Assembly: GCA_015057035.1 (NCBI GenBank)
Contig: SVFC01000003.1
Span: forward strand, 1 to 64,000
Length of the DNA stretch: 64,000 nucleotides
DNA from: Lachnospiraceae bacterium
Lineage (GTDB): Bacteria > Bacillota > Clostridia > Lachnospirales > Lachnospiraceae
Reading direction: 5' to 3'
The notes beneath the pieces were generated by a model, which saw only the letters and a list, made by a program, of their open reading frames with translations, was not told the DNA's origin and searched no databases. A program made the translations under genes and the position numbers. Of the stretch, positions 40,702 to 50,305 are shown in pieces (within the stretch, counting starts at the first letter, position 1; the number at the start of each line of letters is the position of its first letter).

Positions 40702-40750
40702 AAGGACAGATGTGATAGAATTTAATCTAGCACAATTTGTCCTTTTTTTA
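40702..40750 (+). terminator. Terminator after the XRE/small protein pair
   Basis: AAGGACA (40702-40708) pairs with TGTCCTT (40738-40744), with inner paired blocks, then a run of T. Confidence 0.8.
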
Positions 40751-40824
40751 TGGAGGAAAGGGAAAACCTTTTACCAGGAAAGACGTGTTTCAAAATAGGA
40801 TGAATCAGAAATGGGAGATTTAAA

Positions 40825-42609
40825 ATGTTTCAAATTAAATTAAATATTAAACCAAATATTAAACCATATATCAAAAATGTAATTCATATCGCATTGTTTA
40901 TATTGATTCCAGCCATTACTTTTTATACCATGGAGAGTTACGAGCATAATGCATTCTGGGATGTGTACCTAACAGCACAGATGTTGAATATTCTTATGTT
41001 TGAGTTGATTGCGCTTTTCTTTTTCTTTTTATTTGGCTCTGCGCGCGTTGCGCTAAGCGTTGAGATTGGGATTGCAATGGTGTATGGACTGGTAAATCAT
41101 TATGTTATGGCATTTCGTTCCACACCATTTGTTCCATGGGATATCTTCTCTATTGAGACAGCTGCTAGCGTGGTGGGCAATTATGATTTAACACCAACAA
41201 AAGAGGTGATTTTCGCCACAGTTGTGTTGGTTATATTATTTGTTGCGGTACAGTTTTTGGATGTGAAATTCCCATATAAGCTTCCAATTCGTCTGATTCC
41301 AGTGCTTTGTGTTTCATTCTGTTTGGGTGGTTTTACGGGAATGCTTCAAAACGATGCATGGCAGAGTAAATGGGGACTGTATCCATATCTTTTCACCCCT
41401 GCATATATGACAAAAGTAAATGGCATGGCGGTGACTTTTGCTATGGACTTAGAATATATTTTCGTGGAAAAACCGGCAGGTTATAATCCGGAAGAAGTGG
41501 AGGAGATTCTGAAGGAATATGAGAGTACAGATGTGAGCATGGGTGGCACGAACCCAGAGGAATTGCCAAATATTATTGTGATTATGAATGAGGCTTTTTC
41601 TGATTTGGCGGTTCTTGGAGATTTTACTTCAAGTGAGGATTATATGCCATTCATCCATTTTCTGCAGGAGGGATATGAAGATACAATTACAGGGATGCTG
41701 GATGTATCGGTAGTTGGTGGCAACACAGCCAACTCGGAATTCGAATTCCTAACAGGACATTCTATGGACTTTTTCCCAGTGGGAAGTATTCCATATCAGC
41801 AGTATATTAAGGGAGAGATTCCAAACTTAACCTCTCATCTTCTTGAGATGGGATATGAGACCCATGGTATGCATCCATATGGGGCATCTGGTTGGAACCG
41901 AGACAAGGTCTATCCATGGTTTGGATTTGAACATACATATTTTATAAAAGATTTTAGATATCGTTCATACATAAGAGATTATGTAAGCGACAAATCTGCG
42001 TTTAATCAGATTATCTATACATATGAGAATATGGAGTCAGACAAACCGTTATTCCTATTTGAAGTAACGATGCAAAATCATGGTAGCTATTCAGACTTAC
42101 ATGATAATTTTACGCCATACATTACAGTTGATGGTGTAAGGAACAATGCTTTGCAACAGTACCTGTCTTTAGTGAAGGAGACAGACATAGAATTCCAGCG
42201 TTTGATTGAATATTTTGAAACGGTAGAGGAAAACACAATTGTAGTATTCTTTGGGGATCATCAGCCAAATGATTATGTGGCGAACCAGATTCTTCGATTA
42301 AGCGGCAAGCATACTTCAAAGCTAACACCGGAAGAAGCATTGCTTCGATACAAAGTACCATATGTCATCTGGGCAAATTACGATATTGCGGAAGGTTCCA
42401 ATAAGGATATGGACATTAATTTCCTGGCGGCAAATGTATTAATGTATGCAGGAATGGAGACAACTCCATATCATAATTTCTTGTTAGAGTATCAGGCTGT
42501 ATTAGATGCAGATGACGGTACCGAGAAGTATCATAAAAAAATAGAAGAGTATCAGAAACTCCATCAAAAATTACAGTATTATTTTATGTATGATTATCAG
42601 GAAGACTAA
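40825..42609 (+). CDS. LTA synthase-family membrane phosphoglycerol transferase
   Basis: Four or five N-terminal membrane helices (residues 1-195) are followed by an outer alkaline-phosphatase-fold domain. Family marks: NIIVIMNEAFSDL near 250, GGNTANSEFEFLTGHS with catalytic T301, W/H motifs in GMHPYGASGWNRD, and VVFFGDHQPND near the C terminus. LtaS enzymes build polyglycerol-phosphate lipoteichoic acid outside the membrane. It is followed 2 bp later by a YfhO gene and then a CsbB-type gene, which supports teichoic acid function. GGGAG precedes the ATG. Confidence 0.85.
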   Translation: MFQIKLNIKPNIKPYIKNVIHIALFILIPAITFYTMESYEHNAFWDVYLTAQMLNILMFELIALFFFFLFGSARVALSVEIGIAMVYGLVNHYVMAFRSTPFVPWDIFSIETAASVVGNYDLTPTKEVIFATVVLVILFVAVQFLDVKFPYKLPIRLIPVLCVSFCLGGFTGMLQNDAWQSKWGLYPYLFTPAYMTKVNGMAVTFAMDLEYIFVEKPAGYNPEEVEEILKEYESTDVSMGGTNPEELPNIIVIMNEAFSDLAVLGDFTSSEDYMPFIHFLQEGYEDTITGMLDVSVVGGNTANSEFEFLTGHSMDFFPVGSIPYQQYIKGEIPNLTSHLLEMGYETHGMHPYGASGWNRDKVYPWFGFEHTYFIKDFRYRSYIRDYVSDKSAFNQIIYTYENMESDKPLFLFEVTMQNHGSYSDLHDNFTPYITVDGVRNNALQQYLSLVKETDIEFQRLIEYFETVEENTIVVFFGDHQPNDYVANQILRLSGKHTSKLTPEEALLRYKVPYVIWANYDIAEGSNKDMDINFLAANVLMYAGMETTPYHNFLLEYQAVLDADDGTEKYHKKIEEYQKLHQKLQYYFMYDYQED

Positions 42610-42611
42610 GT

Positions 42612-45197
42612 ATGAAGAAGTTGAAATTGTTACTTGAGAAAAACTGGATATGGTATGTACTGGCTTTTGCAATTCCTTTTGTAGTAAGTGTGTGCATCTG
42701 TGCAGGAGCAGGGATTTATCCTTTTGGAGATAACTGTATTCTGCATGTGGATATGTACCATCAGTATTGTCCTTTCTTCATGGAATTACGTGAGAAACTA
42801 ACTACTGGCGGAAGCCTTCTGTATTCCTGGAACTTAGGTCTGGGAGCAGATTTTGTGTCCTTGTTTGCATATTATTTATCCAGCCCAATGAACTGGCTTT
42901 TGGTGATTTGTCCAAAAGGACTGGTAATTGAGTTTATGACCTTTACCACATGGGTAAAGATTGCTTTGGCGGGATTGTTTTTCTTCATTTATCTAAAGGA
43001 ACATTTTCAGTTAATTGGAAAAGATAAAAAGTTCCATTTGATTACAGTAATGCCAGCGTTGATTTTCTCTACAGCCTATGCGTTTTCTGGCTTTGTGGCA
43101 ACTTACAGCTGGAATATTATGTGGATGGATTCCATTGCGCTTCTGCCACTGATTATTCTTGGTGTAGAACGTCTGGTGAAACAGAACAAGCCAATGCTAT
43201 ATTATATTTCTCTGGCAGCGTCGATTCTGTGTAACTACTACATTTCTGTAATGATTTGTATGTTTTTATGCTTGTACTTTGTTATTTTATTCCTTGAACA
43301 GAAAAAGGGCAAAATCAAAGCAGTGCTCAATTTTGCGTGGTATTCCTTATTAGCAGGGGGAACTGGCGCAGTACTGATTATTCCAACTGCCATTACCCTT
43401 GGAATTAGTGGATCGGGAAATGAGCTTCCAGAGAAAATGGAATGGTATTTTGGCATTGTTGAAGAGTTGTCCCGTATGTGCACATTGGCGGCTCCTTATA
43501 CAGGCAATGATCACTGGCCAAGCCTTTACTGTGGCGCTTTTACGGTATTCCTGGTTGTGATGTATGTGTTTAATAAACGAATTAAATGGTATCACAAAAT
43601 TCCAAGAGTATTACTTTTGGCATTCTTTATTGTAAGCTTTGCAAATAATTATCTGGATTATATCTGGCATGGACTTCGTTTTCCAACCTCTCTGCCAGGA
43701 CGTCAGGCCTTTTTGTTTATTTTCCTTATGCTGATAGTGGGCTTTGAAACCTATCGCAAACGCAAGGGCAATGAAATCTGGCATGCAGTTGTAGCAACGG
43801 CAGCATGTGTGCTGACGGTAGTGCTTAGTATGCAGAAAATGGAAGCGGTTGCTCCAGACACAGATTTAAAGATTGATTCCTATGCATTTATTGTAACGGA
43901 GATTTTCTTAATTGCTTATATGCTCTGTTTTGCAATCAATAAATTAGCGGGCAGAAAACTTCGCCCAATTATTCGAGGCATGGCATTTACCATTGCTATG
44001 GCGGAAGTGATTCTGAACATGGCAGTCACAGGATTTTATTCCTTAAGCAGATCTTCTTATCTGGCCAAGATGGATGATTATGAAGTGCTGATTGATATGG
44101 CAGAACAGGATGCAGCGGCAGAGTCTGTCAATGGGGAGAAGATTTTCTTCCGTATAGAGGATTTTGAACGTAAGACCAAAAACGATGACTGCCTGTATGG
44201 ATATCCATCAGCAACGGTATTTTCCACACTTATGAATATCGACGTCAGTCGTTTCTATCAGAAAATGTATATGGAAGGTGGTAAAAACTATTATTGCTAT
44301 AATGGTGCGACACCTTTGATATCCTCTATGATGAACGTAAAATATATGCTGTCTGATAATGACAAGGGCGAAAACATGCTTCGAACTCTGGTGGGACAGT
44401 CGGGCAATTATTATCTCTATGAGAATAAGTACTGTCTTCCAATGGGCTTTATGATGAGCGAAGAGGCCATTGAGACCTGGGACTTAGATCTGGGCAATAA
44501 GATTAATCAGATTAACTCTTTGGCGACGGCCCTTGGTGCTGAGGATTACATGATGGTTCGAATTAGTAATCCAACCATGGAAGTAACACCAGGAAAAACC
44601 ACCTTCACTTTGAAATCAGATGGTTATTTCTTCGTGCGTCATCAGGGCTGTAGTGCCAGCACATTAAGTGTGCGTGTGAATGATGGTCCGATTACAAGAT
44701 ATAACAAAGCTTCTCACAGTTATCTGTTTGAGATTGGCGAGTGTAAAGCAGGAGATGTGATTACTCTTAGCAATAGTTCTAAGGCGTCCGTTCATTTCTA
44801 TTTGTACCGCATGAAACCAGAAGTAGTGGATCAAGCTTACGAGACACTTACTCAGCAGACTATGGTTACAGAAGTTTTTGAAGATACTTACATCAAAGGA
44901 ACCATTGATGTAAAAGAAGCTGGACGTTTAATCTTCTCCATTGCAGACGAACCAGGATGGACCCTGTATGTAGATGGAAAAGAAACCGAAAGCGAAGCAT
45001 TGAAAAATGCGTTTATTAGTGTGCATCTGGAAGAAGGACAGCACACCATAGAACTAAAATATATGTCACCTGGACTTCCGGAAGGTGCGCTTATTAGCGT
45101 AGTATGTGTGGCGTTATTTGCTTTCACTATGTTCCTTCGTAAAAAACTAGCTGAGGCAAAAGCTGCAAAACTTCAGGAACTTCCAACAGAGGAATAG
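42612..45197 (+). CDS. YfhO-family GT-C membrane glycosyltransferase
   Basis: An 861-residue membrane protein with about twelve helices in the first 490 residues and a C-terminal outer beta domain (about 620-830), ending with one more helix. HVDMYHQYCPFF in the first outer loop, with acidic and histidine residues, is the GT-C-type active-site region of YfhO. In Bacillus, YfhO moves sugar from undecaprenyl phosphate to lipoteichoic acid, with CsbB and GtcA. The upstream LtaS and downstream GT2 genes fit. It starts 2 bp after the LtaS-like stop. Confidence 0.85.
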   Translation: MKKLKLLLEKNWIWYVLAFAIPFVVSVCICAGAGIYPFGDNCILHVDMYHQYCPFFMELREKLTTGGSLLYSWNLGLGADFVSLFAYYLSSPMNWLLVICPKGLVIEFMTFTTWVKIALAGLFFFIYLKEHFQLIGKDKKFHLITVMPALIFSTAYAFSGFVATYSWNIMWMDSIALLPLIILGVERLVKQNKPMLYYISLAASILCNYYISVMICMFLCLYFVILFLEQKKGKIKAVLNFAWYSLLAGGTGAVLIIPTAITLGISGSGNELPEKMEWYFGIVEELSRMCTLAAPYTGNDHWPSLYCGAFTVFLVVMYVFNKRIKWYHKIPRVLLLAFFIVSFANNYLDYIWHGLRFPTSLPGRQAFLFIFLMLIVGFETYRKRKGNEIWHAVVATAACVLTVVLSMQKMEAVAPDTDLKIDSYAFIVTEIFLIAYMLCFAINKLAGRKLRPIIRGMAFTIAMAEVILNMAVTGFYSLSRSSYLAKMDDYEVLIDMAEQDAAAESVNGEKIFFRIEDFERKTKNDDCLYGYPSATVFSTLMNIDVSRFYQKMYMEGGKNYYCYNGATPLISSMMNVKYMLSDNDKGENMLRTLVGQSGNYYLYENKYCLPMGFMMSEEAIETWDLDLGNKINQINSLATALGAEDYMMVRISNPTMEVTPGKTTFTLKSDGYFFVRHQGCSASTLSVRVNDGPITRYNKASHSYLFEIGECKAGDVITLSNSSKASVHFYLYRMKPEVVDQAYETLTQQTMVTEVFEDTYIKGTIDVKEAGRLIFSIADEPGWTLYVDGKETESEALKNAFISVHLEEGQHTIELKYMSPGLPEGALISVVCVALFAFTMFLRKKLAEAKAAKLQELPTEE

Positions 45198-45206
45198 GGG
45201 AAAAGA

Positions 45207-46163
45207 ATGAGCAAAAAGTTAATTAGTATTGTGGTTCCTTGCTATAACGAGGAACCAACACTTCCAATTTTATATCCAGAGTTGAATAAGGTTGCGGAGC
45301 AGATGTCAGATTATGATTTTGAATATGTTTTCGTGAATGACGGTTCTAAGGATAATACGCTGGCAATGTTAAAAGATATGGCAGCAAAGGATACTAGAGT
45401 AAAATATGTATCCTTCTCCCGTAATTTTGGAAAAGAAGCAGGTCTTTTGGCGGGATTGAAAAATGCCAAGGGAGATCTGGTCGCTACTATGGATGCAGAT
45501 ATGCAGGATCCACCTGCGCTTTTGCCAGAATTGATAAGTTATGTGGAATCTGGAGAATATGACAATGCAGCTACCCGACGTGTGACACGTAAGGGAGAGC
45601 CTGTGATTCGTAGTTTTTTTGCCAGAACTTTCTATAAACTGATGCGTCGTATGACGGACATTGATATTGTGGATGGCGCTCGAGATTATCGTGTTATGAG
45701 CAGAGCCATGGTAGATAGCATTATTGCGTTGCCAGAAGTGAATCGCTTCTCCAAAGGGATTTTTGCGTGGGTTGGCTATGAGACCAAATGGGTAGAATTT
45801 GAGAACGTGGAACGTTCTGCAGGAGAGACTAAGTGGAGTTTTTGGAAACTGTTCCGTTACTCTATTGAAGGGATTGTGAGTTTTTCCAATACACCAATCC
45901 ATATGGCGTCTTATATGGGGATTGGTCTGACCGGTTTATCTGCCTTGGCGTTAATTTTTGTTGTGGTGCGTGCTCTTATCTTTGGAGATGAGGTGGCAGG
46001 CTGGCCATCACTGGTATGTATCATCACTTTCCTTGGTGGGGTGCAGTTATTTGTGATGGGTATTATGGGACAGTATATTTCCAAGACTTATCTGGAAGTA
46101 AAACAGCGTCCACATTATATTATTAAGGATACAAACTGTGAGGATAGCCAGTTAAACGGCTAA
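45207..46163 (+). CDS. GT2 polyprenyl-phosphate glycosyltransferase (CsbB/GtrB type)
   Basis: A 318-residue glycosyltransferase: N-terminal GT-A fold with SIVVPCYNEEPTLP, FVNDGSKDNT, and ATMDADMQDPP (DAD metal motif), then two C-terminal membrane helices (about 235-258 and 265-290). This layout makes undecaprenyl-phosphate sugar on the inner face. In the CsbB-GtcA-YfhO system the sugar is GlcNAc. No GtcA gene is adjacent; it may lie elsewhere. Ribosome site GGGGAAAAG. The gene begins 9 bp after YfhO. Confidence 0.9.
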   Translation: MSKKLISIVVPCYNEEPTLPILYPELNKVAEQMSDYDFEYVFVNDGSKDNTLAMLKDMAAKDTRVKYVSFSRNFGKEAGLLAGLKNAKGDLVATMDADMQDPPALLPELISYVESGEYDNAATRRVTRKGEPVIRSFFARTFYKLMRRMTDIDIVDGARDYRVMSRAMVDSIIALPEVNRFSKGIFAWVGYETKWVEFENVERSAGETKWSFWKLFRYSIEGIVSFSNTPIHMASYMGIGLTGLSALALIFVVVRALIFGDEVAGWPSLVCIITFLGGVQLFVMGIMGQYISKTYLEVKQRPHYIIKDTNCEDSQLNG

Positions 46164-46171
46164 GATAAAAT

Positions 46172-47365
46172 ATGCTACAGAGAATTAAAGGCAGCTTTGA
46201 ACACACAATTTATGCCAGTTACATCGGGTATATTACCCAGGCCATTATTAATAATTTTGTGCCACTTTTGTTTTTAACTCTGGCAACGGATTATGATTTG
46301 ACTCTGGACAAAATTACCCTGATTACTACGGTGAATTTTGCGGTGCAGTTGTGTGTGGACTTCCTTGCTGCAAAATATATTGATAAAATTGGATATCGTC
46401 GCGCAGTAATCATTGCGCATATAACGGCTACCATAGGGCTTATTGGATTGGCAATATTCCCTTCTCTGTTTGGCGATGCCTATCTGGGAATTATGGTTTC
46501 CGTGGTGCTCTATGCCATTGGTGGTGGTATTATAGAGGTGCTAATCAGTCCTATAGTAGAAGCCTGTCCAACGGAGAAAAAAGAAGCTGCTATGAGCCTT
46601 CTTCATTCCTTTTATTGTTGGGGGCATGTGGCAGTGGTGCTATTGTCTACAGCATTTTTCCATTTCTTTGGAATAGGGAATTGGAAAATTATGGCGTGTA
46701 TCTGGGCATTGGTGCCATTATTCAATATTTGGTATTTTAGTCAGGTACCAATTTATCCAATCACAGGAGAGCAGGAAGCTTTGTCTGTGAAAGGCCTTTT
46801 AAAGCAGAAGGTATTTTGGCTGTTGATTGTTCTAATGATTTGCGCGGGTGCCAGTGAACAGGCAGTAAGCCAGTGGGTATCTACCTTTGCAGAATCGGCT
46901 CTTCAAGTGTCCAAGACCGTGGGGGATTTGGCGGGAACCTGTGCCTTTGCAATCTGTATGGGAACGGCACGTGCGCTTTATGGAAAATACAGTGATTACA
47001 TACCACTTAAGAAAATGATGATAGGAAGTGCAGGGTTGTGCATTCTGTGTTATCTGACGGCAATTCTGTCTGACAACCCAGTTATGGGTCTTATCGCATG
47101 TGCCTTATGTGGCTTTTCCGTGGGCATTTTCTGGCCGGGAACTTTTAGTATTGCTGCGATGCGACTTCCGGCGGGAGGAACCGCTATGTACGCATTTATG
47201 GCTTTAGCAGGAGATGTAGGATGTTCTTCAGGACCATCGGTGGTGGGATTTGTGGCAAATGCTTTTGAAGGAGACTTAAAAGCCGGACTTAGCGTGGCGA
47301 TTTTGTTCCCGATAGTGATGTTATTGGGGATTATGTTTATGAAGATTCGTAAAAACACAGCGTAA
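46172..47365 (+). CDS. MFS transporter
   Basis: Twelve predicted helices in 397 residues. The first-half loop KYIDKIGYRRAVI is a variant of the MFS motif A. The start is 8 bp after the GT2 stop with a poor ribosome site, so translation may follow from upstream. Substrate is not evident; similarity to sugar or drug carriers of the FucP type is possible. Whether it belongs to the teichoic acid unit is unclear. Confidence 0.82.
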   Translation: MLQRIKGSFEHTIYASYIGYITQAIINNFVPLLFLTLATDYDLTLDKITLITTVNFAVQLCVDFLAAKYIDKIGYRRAVIIAHITATIGLIGLAIFPSLFGDAYLGIMVSVVLYAIGGGIIEVLISPIVEACPTEKKEAAMSLLHSFYCWGHVAVVLLSTAFFHFFGIGNWKIMACIWALVPLFNIWYFSQVPIYPITGEQEALSVKGLLKQKVFWLLIVLMICAGASEQAVSQWVSTFAESALQVSKTVGDLAGTCAFAICMGTARALYGKYSDYIPLKKMMIGSAGLCILCYLTAILSDNPVMGLIACALCGFSVGIFWPGTFSIAAMRLPAGGTAMYAFMALAGDVGCSSGPSVVGFVANAFEGDLKAGLSVAILFPIVMLLGIMFMKIRKNTA

Positions 47366-47467
47366 ATGCAGAGGGAAGTTACTTGTTTTTTCCATAGCAC
47401 AGTGATAGTATAGAAAAAAATAATTTTGCAAAAATTATAAAATATACATAGAGTTAGGAGATTTATC

Positions 47468-48745
47468 ATGAAAAGAGAAACTATGTGTATCCAGGCTGGA
47501 TACGAACCAAAAAACGGTGAATCACGTATGATTCCAATTGTACAGAGTACAACCTTCAAATACGACACCAGTGAGGATATGGGCAAGTTATTTGACCTTG
47601 AAGCAAGCGGATATTTTTATTCCCGTCTTCAGAACCCAACCAACGATTATGTAGCAGCAAAAATCTGCGCATTAGAAGGTGGTACTGCAGCGATGCTTAC
47701 ATCTTCAGGTCAGGCAGCAAGCTTTTTCTCTATTTTCAATATCTGTGGAAACGGAGATCATGTAGTATGCTCTTCAACCATTTATGGTGGTACATATAAC
47801 CTTTTTGCAGTAACTATGAAGCGTATGGGTATCGAATTTACCTTCGTTGATCCAGATTGTTCTGATGAAGAATTAGAAGCGGCATTTCAGGAGAACACTA
47901 AGGCTGTATTCGGTGAAACCATCGCTAACCCAGCATTAATCGTATTCGATATTGAACGTTTTGCTAATGCTGCTCATGCACATGGCGTTCCACTTATCGT
48001 AGATAATACTTTTGCAACACCAATCAACTGCCGTCCAATCGAATGGGGAGCAGACATCGTAATCCATTCTACAACCAAATACTTAGACGGACATGATGCA
48101 ACTGTTGGTGGATGTATCGTTGACTCTGGTAAATTTGACTGGATGGCTCACGCAGACAAATTCCCAGGACTCACCACTCCAGATGATTCTTATCATGGAG
48201 TTACTTATGCAGAAAAATTCGGTTTGGAAGGTGCATTTATTACAAAGGCTACTGCACAGTTGATGCGTGACCTTGGTGCAATTCAGTCACCAATGAATGC
48301 TTACCTTTTGAACCTTGGTATTGAATCCCTTCATGTTCGTATGCCTCGCCACTGCGAAAATGCACAGAAAGTGGCTGAATTCTTAGAAGCACATGAATGT
48401 GTTACATGGGTAAATTATCCAGGACTTCCAGGAAACAAATACTATGAAAGAGCAAAGAAATATATGCCAGATGGAACTTGTGGCGTTATTTCCTTCGGCG
48501 TAAAAGGTGGTCGCGCAGCAGCTGAGAAATTTATGAAACAGCTGAAAGTTGCTATGATTGCAACTCATGTAGCTGACGCACATACCTGCGTACTTCATCC
48601 AGCATCAGCAACTCATCGTCAGATGAACGATGCAGAACTGATTGCGGCGGGAGTAGGACCAGACCTTATCCGTTTGTCTGTAGGTATCGAAAACGTAGAT
48701 GATATCTTAGCTGACGTAGCACAGGCTCTGGAGGCTTGTAAATAA
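47468..48745 (+). CDS. O-acetylhomoserine sulfhydrylase (MetY type)
   Basis: A Cys/Met metabolism PLP enzyme of 425 residues. PLP lysine in HSTTKYLDGH (about 209), IPIVQSTTFKYD at the N terminus, SSGQAASFFSIFNI and VDNTFATPINCRP are typical of MetY, which makes homocysteine from O-acetylhomoserine and sulfide. Length and motifs distinguish it from shorter MetB/MetC proteins. The 102-bp leader is too short for a SAM riboswitch. GTTAGGAG precedes the ATG. It has its own terminator. Confidence 0.92.
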   Translation: MKRETMCIQAGYEPKNGESRMIPIVQSTTFKYDTSEDMGKLFDLEASGYFYSRLQNPTNDYVAAKICALEGGTAAMLTSSGQAASFFSIFNICGNGDHVVCSSTIYGGTYNLFAVTMKRMGIEFTFVDPDCSDEELEAAFQENTKAVFGETIANPALIVFDIERFANAAHAHGVPLIVDNTFATPINCRPIEWGADIVIHSTTKYLDGHDATVGGCIVDSGKFDWMAHADKFPGLTTPDDSYHGVTYAEKFGLEGAFITKATAQLMRDLGAIQSPMNAYLLNLGIESLHVRMPRHCENAQKVAEFLEAHECVTWVNYPGLPGNKYYERAKKYMPDGTCGVISFGVKGGRAAAEKFMKQLKVAMIATHVADAHTCVLHPASATHRQMNDAELIAAGVGPDLIRLSVGIENVDDILADVAQALEACK

Positions 48746-48780
48746 TAGGCGAGCATGACTCGTAAAAAATAAGAAATGAG

Positions 48781-48820
48781 AAAGGTAGCATCTAGATGAT
48801 TTGAGATGCTACCTTTTTTG
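48781..48820 (+). terminator. metY-type gene terminator
   Basis: AAAGGTAGCATCT at 48781-48793 pairs perfectly with 48804-48816 around 10 bases, then T's. Confidence 0.88.
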
Positions 48821-48910
48821 TAGATTGCTTAAAACTAGTGCTTAAAAAATTGTGGAGAATGCAAGATTATTTCGTTTTCAATCGTATATTAGATGAAAGG
48901 AGGCGAAGAT

Positions 48911-49441
48911 ATGAGTATTTATAGTCGCGACGAAATAGAAGGGATACTCAAAAGATATGGAGATATGATTTACCGTATGGCTTATATACAAGTCAAGAAT
49001 CGTGATGTCGCAGATGATATATATCAGGAAGTCTGTATGCGTTTGGTTCGACAGAAAACGCGCATTGAACCAGAAGAACATCTAAAAGCATGGTTACTTC
49101 GAATAACAATTAATTGTTGTAAGGATTACTGGAAGTCTTCCTGGGTGCAGAGAATTACTTGGTATCAGACGGATGATGCTAATGCGGAAGAAGAGGCTAC
49201 ATTTGAGCAAATTGATATGTCAGAAAATCAGTCTATGGGTTATGTTACGGAATGTGTGCAAAGACTTTCGCAGAAGTATCGTGTGGTAATACATCTCTAT
49301 TATTATGAGGATTATAGTCAGAAGGAAATAGCTAGATTGCTTGGGAAAAAAGAAAGTACCATTGCAAGCTGGCTAAGACGAGGGCGAGAACAACTGAAAA
49401 CTATTTTGAATGAAAGAGAGGCATGTATGTATGAATTTTGA
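48911..49441 (+). CDS. ECF-type sigma factor
   Basis: A 176-residue group-4 sigma factor. Region 2 contains YGDMIYRMAYIQVKNRDVADDIYQEVCMRL; region 4 contains LSQKYRVVIHLYYYEDYSQKEIARLLGKKESTIASWLRRGREQL. Start 48911 follows AAAGGAGG. The next gene overlaps by 11 bp and encodes a single-pass membrane protein, probably its anti-sigma factor, so the signal is likely outside the cell. It may promote its own transcription. Confidence 0.9.
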   Translation: MSIYSRDEIEGILKRYGDMIYRMAYIQVKNRDVADDIYQEVCMRLVRQKTRIEPEEHLKAWLLRITINCCKDYWKSSWVQRITWYQTDDANAEEEATFEQIDMSENQSMGYVTECVQRLSQKYRVVIHLYYYEDYSQKEIARLLGKKESTIASWLRRGREQLKTILNEREACMYEF

Positions 49442-50207
49442 AAAAGAATATCGTAGAGAAATGGATTGTGTTCTGCATAATGCGGAATTGGATAAAGAGA
49501 TATTAGACATCACAATAAAGGAAAACGAGATAAAGCGAGGTGATTTTTTAAGATGGAGAGCGGTTGCTGCAGGTGTAGCAATAGTGTTGGTTGTTGCGGC
49601 AGCGATGAATTGGGGAAATGTTATAACATATGCAGAATCGCTTTATGGCTCTTTTAGTTTTTCTCTTAATGGAGATGTAATCTTGCTTGATGAGATAACA
49701 CCATTGGATTTTAATTATGAGATGTTTTCTGCAAAAACAGAGCCTGTAAATCATCAGTTTGGGGATGTATATGTAACGGACGGTAGTGTTTATGGTGGGG
49801 CATATGAGAATGAAGATAGCCTTTTGGAAGAGACTGGTATCGAGTTGCCAGGTGCAAAACAGTTGGATTACGGAATCATTATGATGTCTTTGTCTGATAG
49901 CCGAACGGTAGGTCATATTTCGACAAATGTCATTTGGAATGGAACCAAAAATACAATCAATGCTTATTTTCTAACAGAGTTATATAACGATGGGAAAGTA
50001 GGATATGGTGAGCGTTTTGGAATATGTACAGCATATGAGTATGCGGATGGAAAATGGGCGTATTTTACGACTGGTAATGGTTATGAGCCAGGAACCGTAC
50101 AAAGGGTGTATTTTTCAATGGATGGATTCGTTTTCCAGTTATTCGTGGAGGATTCACAAGAAGGAACTTCCATTGCTAAGGAAATTTTAAAGGCTATGTC
50201 AGAATAG
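49431..50207 (+). CDS. Putative membrane anti-sigma factor
   Basis: The 258-residue protein has a short acidic cytosolic segment (about 1-45), one membrane helix (AVAAGVAIVLVVAAAMNWG) and an outer domain of about 180 residues with a DUF4367-like C terminus (VYFSMDGFVFQLFVEDS). Overlap with the ECF sigma gene and this topology support an anti-sigma or co-sensor role. The cytosolic part lacks a clear zinc-type anti-sigma motif. The ATG at 49431 has GAGAGG upstream. Confidence 0.72.
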   Translation: MNFEKEYRREMDCVLHNAELDKEILDITIKENEIKRGDFLRWRAVAAGVAIVLVVAAAMNWGNVITYAESLYGSFSFSLNGDVILLDEITPLDFNYEMFSAKTEPVNHQFGDVYVTDGSVYGGAYENEDSLLEETGIELPGAKQLDYGIIMMSLSDSRTVGHISTNVIWNGTKNTINAYFLTELYNDGKVGYGERFGICTAYEYADGKWAYFTTGNGYEPGTVQRVYFSMDGFVFQLFVEDSQEGTSIAKEILKAMSE

Positions 50208-50216
50208 TATAAAAAG

Positions 50217-50248
50217 GCAAGAAAGATTATCTCTTTCTTGCTTTTTTT
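50217..50248 (+). terminator. Terminator after anti-sigma gene
   Basis: GCAAGAAAGA at 50217-50226 pairs perfectly with 50232-50241 around TTATC, followed by a run of T. Confidence 0.85.
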
Positions 50249-50305
50249 CTTTGCTTGTGTGTTAGAATGTATTATAATATTAATTAAAATACACGGAGGA
50301 AATAT

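Noticed and set aside
47366-47467. SAM riboswitch before the metY-type gene
   Set aside because: The gap is about 100 bp and shows no SAM-box motifs.
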